Below, piece after piece: positions 12,401-24,000 of a DNA stretch of 64,000 nucleotides (its first letter is position 1; every line of letters starts with the position of its first letter). This DNA is from Chaenocephalus aceratus (taxonomy: Eukaryota; Chordata; Actinopteri; Perciformes; Channichthyidae). The position numbers were made by a program, and so were the translations under genes. The notes under the pieces were generated by a model that searched no databases, had not been told where the DNA came from, and saw only the letters and a list, made by a program, of their open reading frames with translations. The stretch spans positions 25,373,236 to 25,437,235 of the forward strand of contig CM043801.1 of assembly GCA_023974075.1 (NCBI GenBank), given 5' to 3'.

Positions 12401-15400
12401 GTTATACTGCAGGGAAACTCAAACAGGATCATTGTGTACTTTAAAACTGTCACCATATTTTGCTAATAATAATAATAAGATGAGAGTAGTTTGGCCTTTC
12501 GCTAAAGTACTGAATGGGTAAAGGTATCGGAGAACGGATACAAAAAATGGTTTTCTTTCCTGTTGATAATCTCACAGCCCTCAGGTTTATTTCAGTCATT
12601 CAAACATCCATCATTTCTCTCCGTACAGAGTTGGCAGCACCGTCATTTTTGGTGTTTGAAATGTTTTGTTGCATTATGAATCTGAAAGAGCTGTGGTTAC
12701 CTAATTGCTATCTTCCGCCTTTAGAAACGTGTCTTGCTTCAGGGATGAGAGGAAAGGGGAATTTAAATATGTTGTCTCCTGATAGTTAGTACAGTCTCAC
12801 CCTCAGGCTGCACTTTGGCACATTTTAAGAATCCAGCCGTAGTGTTGGGTAATTTACAGGATAATACAGCGACACCTTTTCTGTGCAGGAGAGGGTGGGG
12901 AACTTCCTGGCTGACTTCTACACGGTGAACGGGCTGGTGCTCGAGTCACGGAAACGGCGGGAACACCTTAGTGAGGAGGACATCTTGAGGAACAAAGCCA
13001 TCATGGAGAGCTTGAGTAAAGGAGGCAGCCTCAGCGAACAAAACTTTGAGGTGAGAGGAAAAAGAATGTCCTAACTTGATCTACCACTGGTGAAAGGTAA
13101 TGGTGCCCTGATGACTGATTCTTGTCCTGCCCCCAGCCGGTGAGACGGCTGTCCCTCACAGCTCCCACTCCCAACACACTGTCCTGGGAAGAGTACATCA
13201 CTTCAGAGCAGGGGAAGTAAGTACTGTAGCTCATATTTTCTAAGAATTCATTGTAATGCCACAGGGCAGGGGGCATTTTCTCCCCGGTAATAAACTTGTG
13301 AAGTGATACGGACTACACCAATTTACAAGAAAATATTTGTGTAGATAAAAGCCAATATCTGCTCTTTAAAGGTCACCTATTATGCAAAATCCACTTGTTG
13401 AAAAAATATTCGCTCACTTTTTGTCCTGATCCAACCTGTCTGAAAATGAGCGGATCAGATTTTGACCACTTTATGATGTCATAACGATGTTTTGGCTTGT
13501 GTAACCATTAGCCAATAACCAACCAAGGTAACCCCCCCCCCCCCCACCTTATCACCTGAATCTCCTTCTAGAGCACACTTCAGAGACATGTTTGTATATA
13601 TCTGAGACCTATAATATATTGATGAAAAACAGCGTAATAGGGGACCTTTAAATCCAAAATATATTAACCAAATGCACATTTAGCTATTTGCTCTGTCAAC
13701 AAATCCTCCCCCTTCGTCATGTTGGTCAACTCTCCTCACTCTGGTCACATGACGGGTGCATTTTGACTCTCTACTTTCTGCTGCAATGTAACCGGGGCAG
13801 TTAGAAGACAGTCTTTTCACATGCCGAGTATTAATATGAAATCAAAGCAATGCATTTCTGGGTTTCTTCGCATCTTCAGGCCCCCTCATCTTGGGAGAGA
13901 GCTGGTGTGTAAGGAGAGCAAGAAGAACTTCAAAGCTTCTGTAGCCATGAGCCAGGATTTCCCTCTAGGCATCGAGTCGTAAGTACATCCCTTCCTCCTC
14001 AGATCTCTTTACCAAGCTCTCTGCGCAGATTGATCCTGGGTGAATACTCTTGGGATGCTTTGGGGATTTGAGAAAAGAGTAATGTGGAGAAGCAATCGTT
14101 AAGATCAGATAATTGGGCCAGGTAAAGCTCTTTGTTTGTGAGCCTCTGATGAGTCAACTGCTCCACCATGTGACAACAGACCTTCAGTGCTTTGGATTAT
14201 TTATATCAACTTGGCCATTGTTTTGGCTGTGCTCGGTCTGTTTGAAGTAATATACTCAGAATATATTTAAGTATTTAAAACGGCCACTTAAACTGACAGT
14301 GACACTGATTTAAAATAACTTTTTCTTTCCTTAAAACGGTATCTGCTGCTGTCGTCCAGTTACACAACTGTTTTCTGGTGATGTCCCTTTTTATAAGATA
14401 TTTTTAGATTGATTTTAGTGTAAATTGCAGCTCTTCTTTGAGCTTTAGTTACAATGCTTTGCCTTGAAAATAAAGTGTTTCTTGCTTGCTCCTTTTAGTG
14501 ATTGTTTTATGAGGAGACATACATTAACTAAGCGTTTTTAAATCTACCTTTGAGTTTTCACGGGCGGAGATAGTGCAAGTTCATGGTGAGAACTCCTGAT
14601 CATGTAAGCAAGAGTTCCAAGTTGATGGAGAACAAATTGGATCTGAGAAAAGGGGATTTTCTCGAGGATGCAGGATGTTACACTGAGTGGATCAGGACGC
14701 AGGATTCACACAGGATGTGGTTTTGTGTTGTGCTGTAAAATATTACTGGGACATCACGTAGTAAATTGCTTTATCTCCTCTGCTGAATAAACCCTAATGG
14801 AGCTTGCAATAAAACCCAACCCTTTACAATAGCTAATGGTTTTTTAATGTGATTTGTTTTCTTCTGATAAGCATTCTGTGCGTTGTAATGTTAGAAATAT
14901 GTTGTACTCACTTCTGTTAAAATGTTCCGTTTAATGTCATTAATCACCAAAACAGACCATTGCTATGATGGCAGAGAAATTACAATTTTGTTTTGTAGCG
15001 GATTACATTTTTTATTTATAGTGTTAAAAGTATGCATTTTACAGACTGTTGCCTCTAGCTTTTCAGTCTGAGCCCCGCTAGTTTTCTTTCTAACCATTTC
15101 TTTAGAGAATAGTTTACAACTGAGATGTAGAGTCGGTGTAATTGAATACATGTTGTGATTGAAAGCCTCTGTCAAAGCTGACATATCAGGATACAAGTTA
15201 TTATACCAGTAGTTTCCAACCTGGGGAACACAAGATACATCTGAGGGATAGCTGAATTATTGACTTGGCAATACACCTTACTAAGAGGGAAACCGTTTCC
15301 AGAAGTTTCAAGAGCATGTTAGCTTTTTTATTGTTAGCATGTAGAGGTTAGCATTTAGCTCAAAGCCTCGCTGTGCCAAAAAGCAGACAGACAGAGCCAC

Positions 15401-16070
15401 CAGACATTTCATCTGGTTTAACTGTGTCTCTAAGTTTATTGTTTTGTTATTGTAAAACAACAAAACACAAATCAAATAAAACATAACTGTTTGCGCCATT
15501 GTTTCTCCCTAAATGGGGAGGCGTGTGGCGCAGGCGTAGTGCAATAGTGCGTTGGTGTTCGGATCAGGGGAGCAGAGGTTTAAACCCCACTGCAGTCAGC
15601 ATGTCGTTTCACACACTTCACCCCGAATTGCTCCTGTGGACATTACCCACAGTATTGAGTATGTAAGTCGCTTTGGATAATATATATATATATATATATA
15701 TATAAGATACTGTTATATCAAACTCACTTTCCTCTTCCTCTAGGTTATTAAACGTGTTGGAGGTCATCGCCCCGTTCAAGCACTTCAACAAACTCCGGGA
15801 GTTCGTTCAGATGAAACTTCCTCCTGGGTTTCCAGTTAAACTCGGTGAGCGTTCAGACATACCGCTGCTCTCCTGTGAGAGGGCAAGCTTGTCCAAAAAC
15901 ACAGAATAACGTTTCCTTCTTGTGTTTTCCCCCTCGCAGACATCCCCGTCTTCCCCACCATCACAGCAACCGTCACCTTTCAGGAATTCCGCTATGACAA
16001 ATTTGAAGCCTCTACTTTCGTCATCCCGTCTGAATACAAAGAAGATCCCAGTCGCTTCCCCGACCTCTGA
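6437..16070 (+). CDS. ankrd13c: ANKRD13C, ankyrin repeat domain protein 13C
   Basis: Thirteen exons join in one frame into 521 aa (human about 541): 6437-6806, 6911-6952, 7875-7979, 10867-10952, 11123-11168, 11379-11445, 11574-11718, 11804-11935, 12889-13050, 13137-13216, 13880-13978, 15744-15844 and 15940-16070. An Asn/Thr-rich leader is followed by ankyrin repeats (LPVHECVFKGDVRRL, GNTPLHLAVMMGHK, GWSPLAEAISYGD). The rest is the conserved ANKRD13 GPCR-chaperone region (LELHWDFQSW, MKCQRGDLSFIFNG, REFVQMKLPPGFPVKL) ending DPSRFPDL. The family works at the ER membrane, where ANKRD13C is reported to act as a chaperone for some GPCRs. Every phase agrees and all sites are GT-AG. One small difference from the remembered human protein is GIES for GIEL at an exon junction. 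Introns carry several MITEs and a SINE. The ATG at 6437 is the first in the frame and gives the family's N-terminus. Confidence 0.95.
7248..7638. mobile_element. 391-bp MITE flanked by TTAA (piggyBac-like)
   Basis: A TTAA occurs at each end (7248-7251 and 7635-7638). Inside are inverted repeats of about 40 bp: the left end reads AGGTGGGGTAGGTAA followed by a GAGAAACC..GCTCGAG segment, and the right end is its complement with one short interruption. The target site and the absence of coding sequence fit a non-autonomous piggyBac-type element. It lies in ankrd13c intron 2. Confidence 0.75.
9113..9716. mobile_element. 604-bp non-autonomous hAT-like element
   Basis: The ends are imperfect inverted repeats TAGGGCTGCACGATT and, read on the opposite strand, TAGGGCTGAACGATT. 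The flanks are an 8-bp duplication with one mismatch, ggtccacg at 9105-9112 and ggtccaag at 9717-9724. An 8-bp duplication is the hAT signature. No transposase frame is left. It lies in ankrd13c intron 3. Confidence 0.8.
9748..10628. mobile_element. 881-bp DNA transposon remnant with 24-bp inverted ends
   Basis: The left end (9748-9771) and right end (10605-10628) are essentially perfect inverted repeats containing CCGGCCACACGAGGACG. The element is more CpG-rich than its surroundings and has no transposase. Short flanking repeats (ctgaa/ctgag) could be the target duplication, but the superfamily is uncertain. It lies only 31 bp from the hAT-like element, also in ankrd13c intron 3. A 70-bp internal part (about 9890-9959) resembles 26233-26298 inside a different element. 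Confidence 0.7.
12163..12360. repeat. AAT microsatellite plus interspersed-repeat fragment
   Basis: An (AAT)n tract at 12163-12189 leads into sequence with two copies of an AAAGCGCTTT-like motif around 12208-12235. This layout is common in dispersed fish repeats. It lies in ankrd13c intron 8 and its family is not determined. Confidence 0.5.
13366..13651. mobile_element. 286-bp TTAA-flanked MITE
   Basis: TTAA occurs at 13366-13369 and 13648-13651. The inverted ends read AGGTCACCTATTATGC on the left and, on the opposite strand, AGGTCCCCTATTACGC on the right. A run of C lies near 13532-13545. Other members of the same end type are at 20985-21383 and, more diverged, 25982-26464. It lies in ankrd13c intron 10. 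Confidence 0.7.
15515..15703 (+). mobile_element. tRNA-derived SINE
   Basis: An A-box-like TGGCGCAGGCGTAG (15526-15539) and a B-box GGTTTAAACCC (15577-15587) lie 37 bp apart, as in tRNA-derived heads. The 3' part includes GTAAGTCGCTTTGGATA (15663-15679), a tail common in teleost SINEs, followed by a (TA)n tract. It lies in ankrd13c intron 11. Confidence 0.7.
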
Positions 16071-18072
16071 CCTGTCAACACGTCTGACACAAACAGGAAA
16101 TGACCAGCGGGCTAATATGTGCGAGGCCAAAAAAGAGGGAATCCTGTTGTGTTTTACTCTTATATATTGTATCCGTTTAAAAAAAAAAAAAAAAAAAAAA
16201 AGAGAGAACTGGTGTTATTGATCAGTTATTGTTCATTTTTGCTGATGGATCCAAAGTGAATTGATGCAAACGGATGTAACTCGATCTTACAAATAGATGC
16301 TTATTGGCAGTTTTTTTTGTGTGAAATGAGTGATAGCTTTCGTTGTATTAGCTGTACACCACCTGAGCACCTCAATGCGCTGCTCCATGCTGCTGTAACT
16401 TCCTGTGAAACTGTCAGAAGACACAGTCTGGACTCCTCACCACCACTGTTTTAATATCTACTCTTATAAGACTTATTACTGAAATGTCATTCTTTCAAAA
16501 CTGCACTGACACTGTAAATAATTCACTTCTCATCTGTAATTCATAAGATCACAGATATAGCTATATCCTCAAACTGAGCTTAATATTCATTTATAAATTA
16601 TGTACTATATATAAATGTATAAACTCAAAAGTAACACTGTGTAGCAATATATTTCCAGTACATACGAATGTTTTAACCATCTGGGGGAAGGTTTAGCATA
16701 ACAACACATTAAGTTTCGATATCCATTCATTTTCCCCTGTGCAGGAAGCAAGGTCCTGTGCGTTCAGGTTGGCTCATGTTACCTCTCGGCTGTCTCCATG
16801 TTTGTCGTGAAAGAAATCTGTGCTCGGTGTGAGTGAATAATTGTTCTGTAGCAACGGTTGTTGTGTGTCTATTTGTGTGTGGGAGATGGGATATCAGGTA
16901 AACTGTTCTTAGTTTAATACTGCACTGATATTAAGTATATGTAAGGCATGCAATGACTGTGTTGGCCTACTGGATCACATGCATCTTTAAGCTATATTCT
17001 CAGAGCGATTTATTGGTACCAAGATTAAGGAAAACTTGTAACACTTTGTAACAACTTTTAAGTTCTTACAAAACTGCTCATTGATGGTAGCGTTCATTTA
17101 TTTCTCCTTTTTAATCCAATGAGATTAAACTAAACTGAAGTTGATATTGCTGGTGAAACCTGAACATGTCCAGATGGGAAATAATATGATCCATTCAGTT
17201 GTTTCTGGCTTCAGTTTATATGTACTGCAACCATACCTACTTCACGTCCCTTTAAATAAAGCACCAGCATCACGTTTTCGACTTTGTGCAAGTACAATAA
17301 AAACACAGTATTTCATGAAATATTGGTCCACCGTCACATATTTGACTACACTGACTTTTTAAGCATATATTGGGAGAGCTGGTGATGGTAGAATGTAGGT
17401 ACTTTTACTCAATTATTTTGAGCTAAATCTGTTTGGTTCAGGGTAGCAGCTAATTTATTTATTGTCTGGCAATCAATCCCTCTGAATGTTCAATCAAAAC
17501 CAATTGAATAATGCTTACAGTCAGTAAATCACAAATATAGGATAATTGGAAGCTGGAAATTGTAAATGTTTTAATCATAAAGTAAAATAGTTGCCCTTTT
17601 TATCTTTTAAAATAGTATTTTAACGTGTCGGCTCTTCGTACTTAGAAACAAAGTCTCGTTTTTTTTCCAAATAGGCTTTATTATAAAAGAAATCCTTGAT
17701 AAAACAATCGACACTTTCAAATAAGAAACAAACGTATTAACTGTTTCGAGAAGTTGAGGGAAGAGGCCTGAACAACACACCACAACACAAAAATAATGTA
17801 AAAGATACAATATGTGTAAAAAGGTGACACAAGCTCGAGAAAAGCAAAGCAAACCTACTTCCAGTTTTAACAGACTATGATTTTTCCGGAGGCAAAAGCA
17901 TGAGGGTACTTTAAAGCTATGGCCAACTCTGCAAAATGTCAATACAGTGACTCTTCTGTGCGAAAAATCATTACATTTGACGCTCACTTCACATTTTAGA
18001 TCGGCCCCAGTGGGGAATAAAGTCGTAACATGTTTACAACCAAAACAGAAAGGAGGGACAAAGATGGACGAC
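16071..18072. other. Facing 3' UTRs of ankrd13c and srsf11
   Basis: No coding exon is present. A 22-base A run follows the ankrd13c stop at about 16179-16200. Plus-strand AATAAA signals lie at 17255-17260 and 17296-17301, which would give ankrd13c a 3' UTR of about 1.2 kb. A minus-strand AATAAA reads from 17682 to 17677 and probably ends srsf11 with a UTR of about 400 bases. The transcripts therefore converge without clear overlap. Confidence 0.55.
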
Positions 18073-21000
18073 CTAATCACTGACATCCATGTCCTCTTCG
18101 TGGTGATCGTCAGCTCCGTTTACTTTGGCCTGCCGCGCGGTGCCGTTACCTTCGACAGACTGAGGAGACAAAGCAGAGTCGTCAGAATCTTTCCTGTCCG
18201 CTCGCTCCTTCCCGCTGTCATAGCCTTGTTCTTCCTCATCATAATCCCTGGTGATCTGTGAAAGGAAGCCAATGGATGCAACATTTTAAAGCATAGACAG
18301 CCCCGGGTTTACACCAGAACAACAAAGCTCATGGCGAGGTAAAGGCACCGTGCTGACCTTGACATCTCCTTTCTCTCCGTCAGATTTCCTCTCCCGATCT
18401 CGCTCTTTGTCTTTGCTCTTCTTCTTCTTGCTGGTGGAGCGTTCACGTTCCTCTCGATTGCGCTCTTTATCAATCTTGCGCTCCCTTTCCTTCTCCTTTT
18501 TCTTTTCCTTCTTGTGTCTGTGGAGGGAGGAGAGGAAACGTCAGGTGTGTCATAATATGGGTTGGATCTAAGTACAGTTGGTTTGAATCCAATACATCAT
18601 TACACATTGTTGACTTTTAGTTCTCGTTTGGTTGAAATAAAGTACTTCCTGGTATGAAGCACAAATATTTCATATCAAAATACCAACCGTCGAGGAGATG
18701 GAGTCTTTTTTTTAGGAGGAGATCGGCTCTTGCTGCGACTTTTCCTGCGTCTCCTGTGTAGCAGAACAGGAAAAACATGTATTACTTGGAGACTGAGATC
18801 CCTGGCCACAGAATGAACGTTTATTTAAAAAAAAAAAAAATTGTTTCGGCACCCAAGATCCACTCACCGTTCCTCGCTGCGTGACCTCCTGGTTGTGCTG
18901 TAGCTTTTAGGCGGTGTTTTGGATCGTCTTTTCCCTGAATCGTCTTTCTTTCTATCCCTGTAGATACCGTTTACGTTAGAAATACAATTTCACATCAGGC
19001 TTGAGTTCATCTTCAAACCATATGTAACGGAGGTGATCTCTGGGGCCATAGATCTCGGCCTCCGTTACGGATTCTGTAGCTTCATTGGTGGCAAAGTGTA
19101 TGTAGTTTGTGCACCTGTCTGTGTTTTAGTTTGTCTGTCTCGGTTTCCTGGTTTTATGTTGAAAAGTGTTCCCCTATCCCCATGTCTGTTGCTGATTGTG
19201 TGCACCTGGTGCCCTGTGTTGTCTCCCCCCCCCTCACCCGTGTCCTGTTGGTTTGATTAGTGTGGGTGTGTATTTAGGCTCTGTCTGTTTGGAGGCTGGT
19301 GACTGTGCGCACAGGTTGATTGAGGCTGTGTCATATCATATGTGTATGAGTTAATAAATGCCCACACCGGGTTGTATTTTTGGACGTTCTGCCTCCTTGG
19401 TTGGTCGGGCCGCTCAATTGTCAGCTTCACAATACCATAATATGTATAGCGGTAAAGTAAACCCACCGTGATCTGCTCGGAGATCGCTTGCTTTGGTCTC
19501 TGGAGTCGGTGTGTCTCCTGCGGGGGCTTTTGGAGCGCTTCCTGCTTCTGGAGTTGGACCGCCGCCGCTGTGATTTGCTCCTGGTTCTCCTGCAACCATA
19601 CAGTTAGATCAATTCACTGTATTGTGAAACTACAAAAGATAAGTCATACTAGTATCACACACATACCTGTGTTTTGAACGTGATCTGGATCTCCTCCTCC
19701 TGGACCTGGATCTAGAGCGAGAGCGCTTCTTTTTGCTCTCTTTATCTGCAGGAGAGAAGGGAAACTAAATTCATTAGTAATGTAAAAATAAAATTCACAA
19801 GGACTTTTTTGAAAATGGTAAAAAACAAGGAATATCATGACACGAACACTGCATTGCACACAAAACTATTATTATTGACTGTAATCCAAAATTAAGCTGG
19901 ACTCGGACAAGGTACGTCTCAGGATAGTTTGTTTGACTCTTTACTTAAACAAAAGGCATCAAATACAAACTCATATTTTCTCAGGTCAAAAACTATGTTG
20001 CTCTTTGCTTCGTTCTCCTCCTCACACACGCCAATCACCAGCAGCTGCCGTCAGCTATAACGTCTCGTAATCACAAACAGCTGCGGTCATCTATGCCGTC
20101 AATTTCACACGGCTGGTTCAAATAAATGATATAATAGCACTAACAACAAAGGATTATAATATATCAAACTATACATTTGAACATATGGCTCCTACATTGA
20201 CTGTAAAGCTAAACGTCTGTGCACTCACTTCCTGGTTCAATAGCAGCAGAAATGAGCGACTGGGCCTCTCTCACTCTCTTCATGGCTTCCTCCATCTCTT
20301 TATTAGACGCGTCCGCCTTCAGGCTCGCACTCAGGTTTAAGCCTGCAGCCAAAGGATTCAGTCTGAAGGGAAAATATGAATTAGTTGACTTGTCATTACT
20401 ACCAACATGTCTAATTCTTTCATTCGTGATTGAAAACTGCCTTTAGCCACCATTTCCACAAGACACATTTGTTATGACTTACTTTGGATCGGTCATGAAC
20501 TTTAGCAGCTGATCAGCGGCCTAAAGAAGACAACAGGAAGAAGGGTTGGACTATGACAGATACTTCATATTTAACTTCAAGTCAATGTCATTCAACAAAG
20601 CCACTCACCTGTGGGTTCATATTGTGTCCTGGGAATCCAAATGCAGCCATCGCATCCATGTTCGGAACACCGAAAGGGTTTCCTCCCATCTGGATTAAAC
20701 AAATACAAGCATGTTCAGTATCTTCTGCTGTGGCAGCCTGTTGTTTAGATATTGACATCGTACACGTGTCCGTCACGCAAAAGAGATCTCCCACGAATAA
20801 CAATGATCAAAACAGAAAAACGGCAACTCCTTTCAAATGTTGAACCTTTTAACTAAATACTGAAGAACTTAATAATCTGTCTGCTGATGAAGAACATGTA
20901 ATATCCTCTGTAGCCTGTTACCAAACAGACTTTGAGGTGAGATTGTTTATATATAAAAAATACAGAAATATAAAATACAATAACTTGAATAGGTCCCCTA

Positions 21001-24000
21001 TTATGCTCTTTTTCAATACCAAACAATGCCATAAACCCTTCTGTCTCAAAAGTACTAACTGTGTCTGTAGCTTTAAATACAAAATAAGCTGCCCCTCCCC
21101 ACGCGCCTCTGAGAGATGTTTAGTTTAAAAAAGGAGGAGATGCAGGTGTTACTTTGGTTGGTTATTGGCTAGTGGTAGCACAACCCAAAGAACAATGGTG
21201 AATCACAAAGTGGCCAAAATTGTGATCAGCTAATTTTATATTAATTGTTCAGGACAAAGAGAGACACTATCTTTTTTCCTGAAACTTTACCAATCTCTTA
21301 ACACACAGGAGGGAGGATATATATATATATATTGATGTATAAAAGACATGAAGGAGTGGATTTTGCATAACAGGTGACCTTGAAGTGAGGACACACAGTA
21401 GATTATCTAGAGTCTTACAGCTGGATTGGACATGGGATTGGGCAGCGGGAGAAGTCCTCCTCCTGGCAGGATTCCTGCAACAGCGTTTGCTGGCGCCAAC
21501 AGAGACAAAGCTTTAGCCTCATCTGGAATAGATCCTACAGGAAGATAAAAACAGGCATTAGTAGAGAACGACATATTCACACACACACACATCAACTACA
21601 GAGAATACACTTTGGAAAAGACAAACAGAAAAAGTCTTCACACTGCAATTGCTCAAATAAGGTTCAACAACATGGTTACCTTACAGATCAGAGAAGAGTT
21701 CCCTATATTCAACATAATCATTGAAGTGACATAACTATTGCTGGAATATATCACACTACTCCAATGAACACTGCCAAGAATATATCACCTGAACGTGTTT
21801 TTTAAGTCATGAACCAAAGGTTAGCAAGCACAGCTGCTTCTCCAGTTGGGTGAGCCCTCAATTTTCATTGAGACGTTTACTGAAACAAGCGACTCACGCT
21901 GGCGGCTTCGCTACTAAAAGCACACAGAGAAAAATCGAGATACACACAGAGAGAATTTTAGGGATTTGGCAAGAACACTATACAAACTATCAGTGCTTAC
22001 TTACCAAAAACACAAATGTCACAGCATATATTAGTATGACCTAAATGACAATAGCAGATATAGTGTGGCTAGCGTGTCTGCTGCAAATCATTCATCTAGT
22101 ATCCTTACCTGCCACTGCATCAATCAACCAATAAGATCACAGCATGACTGGTTTGATTTATGTGTGCTAACACAGCCCAATTAAAAGTAATTTGATCATC
22201 TTTATTTGTAAAATGCCACTGATTGTATTTTTTAAATGGCCAAAATCAATACCTCATTGTCATCTCACAGTAAATCCACACCCAAAAATAGTATTTTGAC
22301 AAAAACACATGACCTAAATACAGACACACAACAATGACAACATGTACAAAAAAAAAACACTGAAGAGAGAAATTGCTGCAGGAGACAAAACTTGGATGGT
22401 ATTTTCAGCAGGGCCTGGTATACAGGACTGGCTGAGCCAGGAAAAAGAACTGTAAAACACAACAACAAAAGAAGACCACTGTTAAAGAGAATATTTACCA
22501 ACAAAATGTCATGTCGGCTCGGCAACTTAGACAAATGATGACGAGATGAAGTATGACTATTATATAAGATAACCGATCATTGACTTGTGTTACTGCGAAC
22601 ATATTGGTAGGTGTGTGCAGAGCCGGCTGCCTGGGTAATGTGGTTTCTGCAAAGGTCATTATTATCAGCCATTGTTTATGTATAGGCCTTTATCACTAAA
22701 ACCAAAATAACTGCCATTAAAAGATTTTTCTTTCAAGAATGAATTAACATTTTCAAAAGGATAAGACAGACAATATAAAAATGTTGGTTATTGCAACAAT
22801 ACTTTCTGCTCTCAGTCATAATCCCATGTGTTACCTCTGAAATCTTAAGAAGCCGACACTTTTTCTTGTAAATCGTTCAGATACAGGATTAAATGTGCTT
22901 TTCTTGGGGACTGTTTTCACTGTTGGATTAATGAATATCTGTTGTGCTATCGAGTATTAACAGCTGCTGTGCAAACTGCTGGCATTGAGGTTGAGGAATA
23001 TTGCCACCCTTATCTGTTAAGGAGCATTGCTTTAGCTCTCAAATGGCTAAGCAGCATTCATAAGAAGTGTTGCAAAACAATGCAAAATGAGCACCGTTTC
23101 AGGCTATGTCCCCGATATCTGACCTTTACACGCTAAACAAAACCACCTAGAAAAGGTTAATTAGACAGAAGGAAAGAGAAGGAGAAGGCAGAGAAAGAAT
23201 AGAGGACACGAAAAGGCCGAGGTGGGACTTGAATGCTTGCTGGCCTTTGCAAATGTTTACAATCCCCTGTTGGCAGGCAGAGGACCACTTTCAGCCATCC
23301 ACGAGGGGGCTGCCTTTGCCTTCTTCACTACAAAAATCACACACACACACATACACACACACAAATAACAGAGAGAAGTTTAACAGAGGATAGTCCAATA
23401 TGGGGGAGAAAATAAAATGCATATGGTTAAGACAACTTCACTGCGGCCGCCACAGCTTGGGAATGTTCAACTCCTAATCTGTAAATGTCTGTGAAGCAGA
23501 ATTTGGTATACTGTGCTTTCAAAATATAGAGCAAATTATTATTTTAGGCAGAGACATACCGCTTGATATGCATTTACCCAAATAAAGTCCAGTTTATCAA
23601 AATAATTGCATTGTGGTGGTAAAACAGCAATGGGATGTGCGACAACAGTATACCAAAGATCTGACAATAGAAGTCTGCTTTAAGGACTTCTTCTAGACAA
23701 TGGGAGGGAATGGCATTACCAGTATCATTATCTTTAAAAAGCTCATTTAAAACATACCATTGATCACATATTAGAAAGATTACAAATGTTTTACTCTTTT
23801 AAATGTTGACTTTACATGCCATTCAATCAACAAGGACCTCTCGTACGTGGAAATAATTAAATGACAAACCTTCGGCAAACGGGACCACAATCAACGCTCT
23901 GTCCACAAACACGGTGTTAGTCAGGTGTTGGGACACTCCAACAGACTCTGGCTCCACGAACTTCACAAAGCACACCCGCGATGTCACAGGCATCTGAGAG

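Noticed and set aside
15515..15603. Functional tRNA gene
   Set aside because: The A and B boxes are there but no cloverleaf is evident, and a SINE tail follows. It is a tRNA-derived SINE.
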